Shown here: one piece after another, positions 12,187-22,500 of the stretch
Layout of the letters: the number at the start of each line of letters is the position of its first letter
Numbering within the stretch: position 1 is the first letter of the stretch
NCBI GenBank assembly: GCA_036023115.1
Contig: JAYKKT010000074.1
Span: 9,546,501 to 9,610,500, forward strand
DNA length: 64,000 nucleotides
DNA from: Brasenia schreberi
Taxonomy: Eukaryota > Streptophyta > Magnoliopsida > Nymphaeales > Cabombaceae
Reading direction: 5' to 3'
The notes under the pieces: model-generated
Seen by the model: the letters and a program-made list of their open reading frames with translations, nothing else
What the model was told of the DNA's origin: nothing
Databases searched by the model: none
Position numbers and translations under genes: made by a program

Positions 12187-12424
12187 TGTGCAGGAATTTT
12201 AAACAAACAAGAACAACAACAAAGGCTTTTTCATGGGTCGGTTACATGAATTCTTTGTTTTCTCAAAGCCTTATCATAATTTGTAGAATTCATGGTAAAT
12301 AAGTTCGACAAAGTTTTACGGTTGTCAAAAGCCTAACATAATCCTCCTCCGTTATCTAGGCTTGGAACTGGTCATGCAAGGGTGATCCCTTACATGTGCA
12401 AAATTGTGCACGAATTTTAAACAA
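12187..12424 (-). mobile_element. SINE with RTE-like 3' tail, copy 2, with target duplication
   Basis: The inserted element is 12207-12404 (198 bp). It is flanked by 20-bp direct repeats that differ at one base: 12187-12206 TGTGCAGGAATTTTAAACAA and 12405-12424 with C at the seventh position. This fixes both ends. On the minus strand it begins ATTTTGCACATGTAAGGGAT, continues through the shared CACCCTTGCATGACCAG, and ends with a tail similar to the RTE LINE 3' end (AACAAAGAATTCATGTA, then CCGACCC, then GCCTTTGTTGTTGTT). There is no open reading frame, as expected for a SINE. Insertion by target-primed reverse transcription is implied. Confidence 0.85.
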
Positions 12425-13240
12425 TACTAAATAAAGTTAATGACATATTAACTTTATCTTCTAGCAGATAATAAAACGCACTAAGGCATTGGCCTGCCTG
12501 CCAACACTCTCAACTCCACCATACGTAGGTTGTGAGTTCGAATCATGTGGCATGCATACCCGGCTTCCCGCTGCAATAGTAAACAGAAGCCATTAATCAC
12601 CTGGGTTAGCATTATTTTAATTAAGAAAATCAAAATCGATCGAAAGGAGGCTGGTTTGGTCTAGCATGGCAAGCTGATTTGATTTTGAAAAAAGGTCAAT
12701 TTAAGTATAGAAAATTTTATAGATTCAATTTTTAAACCAATCTCGTTAGGGATGAGGAAATCCTAAACGTATCAAAATAGATAAGTTGAGAATCAAGAAA
12801 TCCTAGACGGATCAACCTCCTAAATCGATTCCACCTCTTGTACACCATTTTTTATAATAATAGGGGTTCGCCTAGCGGGGGCCTGTTCTTAACTCGCTCA
12901 ACGGTTTCAATCAAAACTTAATCGGGCTAAGAACGGGTTGAACCTAAAACCGATGAAACAAAAGTCGATTCCGGTTTCACTTTTTTATAAATAGAAACTG
13001 GTGGTTTCTTTTTTTTTCTAAAATGTGTTTATAATTTAAAATTTTTAATAAAATTATGGGTTGTAGACGGTATCAGACTTAAACTAGAACCATTTCAAAA
13101 CCGACAGTTCTAAAACTATAACCGGACCAAACTTTGAATCGATTCGATTATGGTTCCAGCCTTTCCAGGTTCTGAACTAACGGAACCGGACATGTTTAAC
13201 TCCACCTACTCTTCTTGCCTTTCACATTACGTAAACTCTC
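12425..13240. other. NLE upstream DNA with tRNA-like SINE piece and CGGTT-rich block
   Basis: The stretch 12480-12600 contains a box-B-like GTGAGTTCGAATC in a SINE-like context. The stretch 12860-13200 is rich in GGTTC/GAACC words and ends in GGAACCGGACATGTTTAA, similar to GTGAACCGAACATGTCTAA near 4780-4795. These are probably ends of one family of non-autonomous DNA elements. No gene is seen. Confidence 0.35.
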
Positions 13241-13403
13241 AATGAATTGCAAAAAGGAACCCCCCTCAAAAGAATTACATATAGACCGACTCGCCTAAGG
13301 CTTTAAATCGCCAGCCACAACGTCGAGAGTGGGGTTTGGAAGGTAAAGCGCGTCTTCTCCTGCCTCAGAGAGAAGGCGCCAGCAGCGTCTTAAAACCATC
13401 CCA

Positions 13404-13411
13404 AAACCCTA
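13404..13411 (+). promoter_or_regulatory. Telo-box in the NLE promoter/leader
   Basis: AAACCCTA lies about 140 bp before the NLE start codon. Telo-boxes of this form are common in promoters of plant ribosomal-protein and ribosome-biogenesis genes, which fits the role of NLE. A possible TATA-like TATAAATC follows at 13423-13430. Confidence 0.5.
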
Positions 13412-13550
13412 GCATCCTCCCGTATAAATCAGTCAAGAATAGCGCTCTGAGATTCGGAAAGATACTTCATTGGGAGATTTTGAGCTGCATAGGAATTCGC
13501 CATTTTCCTGTTCACATTTTTTCCTCGCATAGCTGCTTGAGGGAAGGGAA

Positions 13551-16500
13551 ATGATGGAGATGGAGATGGAGAGGCAGGAGGCAGTGAATAGCGTCATGTG
13601 TCAGCTAACGGATCCTGAAGGCAATCCCCTGGGCAACGCTTTGTATCTCCCTCAGAACGCCGGCCCTCCCCAACTCCAAGAAGTTGTTAATTCTCTCCTG
13701 AAAAACGTCAGTTCCTTCTCCCGCTTTTCTCTGATCTCTCCAATTCATTTCTGGGTTTTCTCTTGTTTTTTTTTTTCAATCCCCATTTACCAGGAAATAC
13801 GACTATCTGCTTCTCGGCTTCGTACCTTGCAACTTTTGCTGCATAATCGTTGTTGTGTGATTTGATTGCATGGAAGTTTCCGTTTGCAACACTGTCTTCC
13901 TCATCTATTAAAGCTGCCACTATTCACTCGGCGTGTTTTGAGAAGCGACGTGCATGACTTGGAGGGGGAGTTTGTGGGGTTTGCAATGTTGATATTCAGA
14001 CGGGTTTAGTCTGTTACTTAATGAACTGATTTCTCACTTGTTGAATTCCAAAGTGGAACAATTGCTTTACAACTGAACTAGTTCTGCCTGCATGCTTTGT
14101 TCACAATATTTGTACGCATTTTCTTTGTTCCTCTTTGTATTGGTCGTTTACTCATTTACGCGCTTTATCTTGTTGTAATAGAATGAAAAGCTGCCATATG
14201 GTTTCTATGTATCAGACGAAGAGCTTATAACCCAGATTGGATCTTATCTTCAGAAAAAGAAACGTAAGAGTGATGATGTAGTTCTGTTGTAAATATTGCT
14301 GCTTGGGGCCTTTCTATATGCAAAGGCATAACCTCTTGATGATTTATCTGCACCATTTTATTCTTTTCCTTTCAAGGATCTGCTGATATTATCTTTATAT
14401 GGTTTGCGTTCTATAGTTTCTGTGGAGAAAGTGCTACGGATTGTTTACCAACCTCAGGCAGTCTTTAGGATTAGCCCGGTGAATCGGTGTACAGCTACCA
14501 TTATGTTAATGTAATACCGTTGGGAAGCCCCAACGGCTAGTAGCCGTTGGAGCTACCCAACGGCTAGTGCTGGCCCAGCCAGCAACTAGCCGTTGGATCC
14601 CAACGACTAGTGCTGGCCGGCCAGCACTAGTTCAGCCCATTTGATGATCTTGCTTCTTGCTACTTACTTGCCTCTTGTAAAGTGTCTATAAATAAGACCT
14701 CATTCCATGAATAAATTATGCAGTCTTGCACTGCTTCTTGATTCGTTTTGTGTATACTTCCGCTCTTGTCAATCATTCTTGAAGATAGACATTCGTCAGT
14801 GAATGTCATTTGACTCTCGGCGACTCGGTAATATTGATTGATGCAACATCAACCTTTGATGATCGACAATTATTCACATGGTATCAGAGCCTCGGATCGA
14901 AGAAAACGAGTGCATCGGGAAGCGTGCCGAAGTGCAAAAATTGAAGATTTGCATCAAACTTGAGGTTAGTCTTAAATATTCATTTTTTGCACAAATGGAA
15001 GGCAAAAATGAGTCGTTTAGATGTATTCTAGACCCAAAAAGTTATCAAAGTTGGGCTAGAACAATGAAAAAATATTTTTTATCAAAAGATTTTTGGGATT
15101 ACATTGATGGGACTATAAAAGAACCAATTTTGGACATTGATGGCTTAGATGATGATGAAATCATCAAAGCACATGAGAAATTCAAAACCGATTTGAAATT
15201 GTGGGAAAAAATGAATGCAAAAATCACATGGATCATTTGTCAAAACGTGGATGAAAAACTTAGAAATCGGATTAATGCTTTTGAAAATGCGTTTGAAACT
15301 TGGGAATATTTGAAAAAGCTTCATTCTCAAGATGATTTTGTCTTTCAAATTGATCTTATGGAAAGAATGATTATGCTCAAACAAGAGAACCTAAGCATTA
15401 GGGATTATCACAATGCATTTTCGGAACTTTGGACTCAATTAAGGAGTTTTGACAAATTTGGAAAACTTCACAAACTAGACGAATTTCAAGAATTTTTGGA
15501 AAATCAATATTTTTTCTTGTTTATGCGTGGTCTAAGAGACGAATTTGAAAACATTAGATCAAGCCTTATACATAGGAAACCTAGACCTAGAGGGGATACC
15601 TTCTTGCCGATCTTGTTATGGAGGAAACAAGATTGAAAAACATGCATGTTGCAAAAGAAGCAGTACTTGCCGCATCAAGACCCGGAGCAAATTTGAAGAC
15701 TTACAAGTCTCCACATACCAAGAACAATGAAGGCACATTCAAGAAGCCCACGGGACCATGGCCTAACAAGGATACAATTTGCCATTATTGCAAGGAAAGT
15801 GGACACATTAAAACCACTTGTCCTCTACTCCGAAAAAGGGGTGGAAACGTGGGAACCGTGGAAGAAGGAGGTGTCTTACCCAACAACATAAAAGCGTACA
15901 TAGAAGAAATTTTTAAAGAAAAAGCAAGCATCTCCGGGAATGCTCTATCTACTTCGCAAGGTATGTCTTGGTTTTTAGATTCTGGTGCATCTTTTCATAT
16001 GACACATAGTGAAGATTCTTTGGTTAATTCTTGTGAAACCATTGGAAAACATGTGTTTACGGCCGATGGAACAAAACTCCAAATCAAAAAATTAGGAAAC
16101 CTTGAAAAACAAGACTTTAAAATTCAAAATGTAAGTTTTATACCTAAGCTAAATTTAAATCTACTTTCGGTTGCTCAAATATGTGATAACAACTGTATAA
16201 TCACTTTCTCATCCCAACATTGTGTGGTGCAGGATCACCTATCGAAGAAGGTGATTGGTCAAGGCCATAGAGAAAGTGGACTATACAAAATGGACTATCT
16301 TGTTATGCCAAATTCGGGTTTTTGTAACATAACCCAAGATGCTAGACTATGGCATAAAAGACTTGGACACTTGAACTCTCAAAAGATGTGTAACATTCCT
16401 TTGATGAAAAGCATTAGAGAGAAAAATTTTGAATGTAAAGATTGTCTTCTTGGAAAAATGCATCATCTTCCATTTGGAGAAAGAAATTATGTACCAAAGA

Positions 16501-19500
16501 AAGCTTTTGATTTAATACATTCGGATGTTTGGGGCCCCGCGCCCATTGTTTCTAAAGGAGGATTGCAATACTATGTGATTTTTGTGGATGACTTTACTCG
16601 ATTTACATGGATATATCTTTTAAAACACAAATTCGAAGTATTTGAAAAATTTGTAATATTTTGTAACATGATCAAAAACCAATTTGGAGCAACCATTAAA
16701 ATCTTTAGATCCGATTCGGGAGGAGAGTACATGTCTAATGAATTTCATAACTTTATTGAAACTAATGGTATTATTCACCAAAAATCATGCACTAAAACAC
16801 CTCAACAAAATGGTCTAGCAGAACGAAAACATAGGCATATTATTGAAACTTGTAGAACTATGTTAATTGCTAGTAAGGTTCCTAAATTCTTATGGGCCGA
16901 AGCTACTCTTACCGCCATATATCTTATAAATAGAATGCCTTCATCTAACCTTGAGAATACTTCACCTTTCGAAAAATTGTATAACATCCCTCCATATTAT
17001 GAAAGACTTAGGGTTTTTGGATGTAGATGTTTTGTGTATACAGACAAGAATGACAAATTGTCACCTAGAGCTATTGAATGTGTTTTTCTTGGTTATGGCA
17101 TTGACAAAAAAGGATATAGGTGTTTTGATCCTATAGCAGACAAATTGTATGTGTCCAAGGATGTGAAATTCTTTGAGAATGACATTTATTATGAGTCCAA
17201 ATCCTTGGAAAATTCGGAACCTTTCATTCCTAAAGATATTTTTGAGTTAGAAGAAGATAATGATTGTGACTCAGTAGATCATCAAGACATTCAAGAAGAT
17301 CATGTTGAAAACAATGATGTTTCACACACCACTGTTGATACTCGGTCAATTGTTGAACCCTTTCCCTCAAATTATCCCAGACGACCTAGAACAACCCATT
17401 ACGCCCACACTGAACCTGATATTACAAGCTTTGAACCCAGGGCTTCAAGACCACCTCAGCGATTTGTGTCATATGAATCTTTTGAACCACAACGAAGAAA
17501 TTTGATTGCCACCCTTCGTCAAGTAAAGGAACCTAGGTTCTATCATCAAGCTAAAGGTATTCCAGAATGGGAAGATGCTATGAAAGATGAACTCAACGCC
17601 CTAGACAAGGCTCAGACATGGATAGTTGCACCCCTGCCTAAAGATAAGAAAGTCATTGGATGTCGATGGGTATATAAAATCAAAACTCACAGCAACGGGC
17701 ACATTGAGAGATACAAGGCTAGATTAGTTGCTAAAGGTTATGCCCAAGAATATGGAATTGACTATGATGAAACGTTTGCCCCAGTAGCTAGAATGACCAC
17801 GATTAGAATTCTCATTACCATTAGTGCAATAAAAAAAATGGAATATATACCAACTTGATGTCAAGAATGCTTTTTTGAACGGTTACTTGAATGAAGAAGT
17901 CTTCATGAGTCCTCCTCCTGGCATTACTCTCCCTCTTGGTCATGCTCTTAAATTACGAAAAGCCTTGTACGGTCTGAACAAGCTCCAAAAGCTTGGTTTG
18001 ATCGATTTGAAAAATTCATGCATTTGCATAATTTTGTGACTTGCTATACTGATACTGCATTATTTGTACGCAAAACACAATCTGGTATTGTTATCTTGCT
18101 TTTGTATGTGGATGACATGATCATCACAGGAAGTGATGAAGTGGGAATTGCTGAAGTTAAACTTAATCTGCATCACGAATTTGATATGAAAGACTTGGGT
18201 TTGCTGAATTACTTTTTAGGTATTGAGATAACCAAAAATAGTTGTGGATACTTTATGTCTCAAACCAAATTTGCTAACGATATTGTTGAAAGATCTGGGA
18301 TTACAGATACTAAGGTTGTTGACACACCCGAAGTCCTAGGCACCAAACTGCGTTCCACAGATGGTGAGAAATTAGAAGATCCCACCCCTTATCGACAGCT
18401 TATAGGTGCACTCACTTATCTCACCATTACTAGACCAGACATTTCTCATGCAGTACACACAGTCAGTCAATTTCAACAGGCACCTACTTCTGTCCATATG
18501 AGTGCTGTTTTGCGAATTATTCGATATATTAGAAACACTGCTCACAAGGGGGTCCTCTTAACTTCCTCTTCATCTTTTGATTTATCTATATATACGGATG
18601 CTGATTGGGGTGGAGATGTCAACAATAGACACTCTACCACTGGTTTTTGTGTGTTTTTAGGTGAATCTCTTGTTTCTTGGAAGTGTAAAAAGCAACAGAA
18701 GGTGTCCCTCTCATCCACAGAAGCTGAATATCGAGCCATGGCTACAGCTGCGATGGAGATTTCTTGGATCACATCCCTTCTAGCAGACATGGGCGTTCAG
18801 GTCAAACACCCCGCCATCATGTATTGTGACAACAAAAGTGCCATGTACATTGCCTCCAATAACACTTTTCATGAGAGGACGAAGCACATCGAGATGGACT
18901 GTCACTTTGTTCGAGAAGAGTGTCTAAATAAGAAGATCTCACTTTGTTATGTCACATCTGAGATGCAGCTCGCAGACTTTTTCACCAAATCTCTTTCAGC
19001 TTCTCGATTTCAGTTTTTATTAGACAAACTTTCAGTGTATACCCCGTAAGTTTGAGGGGGGGTGTTAATGTAATACCGTTGGGAAGCCCCAACGGCTAGT
19101 AGCCGTTGGAGCTACCCAACGGCTAGTGCTGGCCCAGCCAGCAACTAGCCGTTGGATCCCAACGACTAGTGCTGGCCGGCCAGCACTAGTTCAGCCCATT
19201 TGATGATCTTGCTTCTTGCTACTTACTTGCCTCTTGTAAAGTGTCTATAAATAAGACCTCATTCCATGAATAAATTATGCAGTCTTGCACTGCTTCTTGA
19301 TTCGTTTTGTGTATACTTCCGCTCTTGTCAATCATTCTTGAAGATAGACATTCGTCAGTGAATGTCATTTGACTCTCGGCGACTCGGTAATATTGATTGA
19401 TGCAACATCAACCTTTGATGATCGACAATTATTCACACATTATTGGTATGTTTTGTTTATGCCTTCCATCTGTAAATCCTGTTTATTTATTCCAAATGCT

Positions 19501-22500
19501 GTCCTTATACACATGAAGGAAGGGTTTATACTTTATACTCTCTTTTTTTCACATTTTGTCTGGTATTAAATGTCATCACCATGTGTTGCAGGTCATGCTG
19601 AAGCTATACTTTGTGTAGCCTTCAGTCCTGATGGAAAGCAACTTGCAAGTGGTTCTGGTGACACTACTGTTCGTTTTTGGGATCTAAATACTCAGACACC
19701 ATTGTATACTTGCACAGGTTCTCACCAACAATTCTGTTATCTGATTTATGAAATTTTCTCTCCTTAGATATTGGGATGCTTATCTGATTTATGATTTTTT
19801 TCTCTCCTTTGATATTAGGAATTTAGGATAGAATTTGTTAGTGTGATTATATTTGAATGTACTGTATGAATGATCCTTTTAGCTTATTAATGAAGTTATA
19901 TGCAACATGTTGGTACTTTTCTTGTTCTTTTGGTTATTTCTAGCTACTATATCCTTCATCTGGTAGCAAAATCTATGTATATCCATTTCTTTATCCATCT
20001 TGAGGAGATTGGACTTTTAGAATGCACCTGGCCTTGACAATTACAGCTCTATGTAATTCAGTCACACTGAGCTTTATCAAACTTCAGTTTAGTTGCCTCC
20101 GTGAAGTGTTCTACCATTTTCTTTTGTAGCTAACCTGGTAACTTCTTATGTTTTCAGGGCACAAGAATTGGGTCCTCTGCATATCATGGTCACCAGATGG
20201 CAAACATCTTGTGAGTGGTAGCAAGGCTGGTGACCTACAGTGTTGGGACCCACAGACTGGGAAGCCATCGGGGAATCTGCTTACAGTTAAGTCATCTGTT
20301 TGTGTCAAAGCATGTTTACCAAATTTGGATTTCATGGCCATATATGATATAGAGCTTTAGTTTATCATTTTGTTCATTTTGGAAAAGTTGTTCAGTTTTA
20401 CTGATTAGACTTCTAAACTACAGGGCCATAAGAAGTGGATTACTGGGATAGCATGGGAACCTGTGCATTTGCAATCTCCTTGTAGACGGTTTGTATCTTC
20501 TAGTAAAGATGGTGATGCACGTGTTTGGGACATTGTATCAAGGAAATGTGTCCTGTCTCTTAGTGGGCACACACTTGCTGTTACTTGTGTCAAGTGGGGT
20601 GGAGAAGGGCTGATATACACCAGGTATGCATTTATGTTTTAGCTGACCAAATAAGTTGAGAGCGTCTGGCATATTTGGCAATTCTGAACTTTTTAAGTGT
20701 GCTAAATATTGGTTGTAGTTGATGATTTTCATGTTGCCCTTTCATTTCTTCCATCTTGACCCATACATATTAGTACTCATTTGCTTGTTATGGGCTCAGA
20801 ATGTAAAAGTCAATGAGTAGACCAATTGAATCAACATAAAGTATTATTTAGTATTAGCTGCTATAATGCCAATTATGTAATTATGTAATTATGTAATTCT
20901 TTGAAGTTAATATTGGATTATATCAAGGATCAACTTTAAGTCCGTATTTATTTACTTTGGTTATTGATGAGTTAACAAAACATATTCAAGATTATATACC
21001 TTGGTGTATGTTATTTAGAGATGACATTATGATATTATGTTAGTAGATGAGTCTTATGACAATGTTAAGAGGAAACTAGAATTATAGGGAGAAATATTAG
21101 AGAGTAAAGGCTTCCAACTTAGTAGAACAAAGACAAAATATATGGAAGGCAAGTTTGGTCATTTGGTTCTCAATAATGACCATTGTGTATCTGTCTATCA
21201 ATCTACCATGACGGTACGAGCAATCTCTCTCCACAGCTCTCTCAATCCACCTACCATGATGATGCAACCAATCTCTCTCCACAACTCTCTGAGAAGTGCA
21301 TAATACTCCACCTCCTCAACCGTTTTATCCAATAGTTTCCCTCTTAATCTATAGTAAGAGGATATCTTGTAATCGAGTCCAATACTAAAAATTGAGTCCG
21401 ACATCACTTGAAATTTAAGATAATTTCCTTCATTGAAAGGAATTCATTGCAAGATCTGCTTGGTCTATCAAATGCACCAGAGCTATAGCAGACCAAATTC
21501 TAGGCTGAAAACCAGGTTTGGTTCTTGGAGGGAAAAAAATATGAATGACATTGCCATTGCCACTAGCAATAGCCGATCCTTGTTGAGAGCTTCTTCCCAA
21601 TGCCTCTCCCTCTTTTAATCCTCGTCCCACTGCAACTAGCCATAGCTGATCCTTGTCCAAAGCTTCTTTCCAATGCCTCTCCTTCTTTTTCCCTTCTTCC
21701 AAAACCCTCTTCCCCCTATGACTACTTGCCTAAGCTTGATGACCAATGCCAAAATCTGACCTTAGATTGAGGATAGTATATTCATCACCCTCTTCCCACA
21801 TTTCTTCTTCCATTTTGCTCTCTTGCCTCTTTTGAGACGTAAAAATTAAGATTGACACACGTTGCATCTATTATAAGGAAAATTTTAGATACTTAGGATT
21901 AGTTGTTCAGAGCATTAGGAAAACTGATAGAAATATTACACATAGATGGTTAAAATGGAGAGGTGTGTCATGTATTCTATGTGACATTAAGATTCTACTA
22001 AAGTTGAAAGGTAAATATTATAAAGTAGCAATTAGATCTGCTATGTTATAGTAGTTTTCATTTTCAGTGTTAGCAGTTAATGATCAATATGTACAAAAGA
22101 TAGCTGTGATAGAAGCGAAGATGTTGAGATAGATGTGGTTATACAAGAAAAGATTGTAATTGTATATGTAATGAGGTTATTAAAAACAAATTGAGAGGGG
22201 TATGCTGATATGTGGATAGGTGACCAAAAGAAACTCCAATAAGAAAACATAAGAAATTAGATGGTGAGAATGTTAATAGAGGAAGAGTAAGACCACAAAA
22301 GTGTTGGAAGGAAATAATAAAGAATGATCTAGCTTATGTTGAGTTAATTGTTAGTATGTCACATGATCGAAAGCTACAAAATCAAAAAATCCATGTAGCC
22401 GACCCCATCTAGTATGGGAAAAAGCTTAGCTATTGTTGGTTGTTTGTGCTTATTCTGTCATTGAAATTCATGAGTGATCAATTTCACAAAACTTGTTTTT

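Larger units (their letters stand above)
14504..19437 (+). mobile_element. Young full-length Ty1/copia retrotransposon in NLE exon 3
   Basis: The element is 4934 bp, with 375-bp LTRs (TG...CA) that match base for base by eye, a TGGTATCAGAGC primer-binding site immediately after the 5' LTR, a GAGGGGGGG polypurine tract before the 3' LTR, and CATTA target duplications. Order gag-protease-integrase-RT-RNase H is the Copia order. It is in the same orientation as the host gene. Identical LTRs mean very recent insertion, yet the internal frame is broken by three single-base length changes (near 15590, in the A-run at 17828-17837, and near 17979). So the copy was either mobilised in trans or carries sequencing errors. 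Confidence 0.97.
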
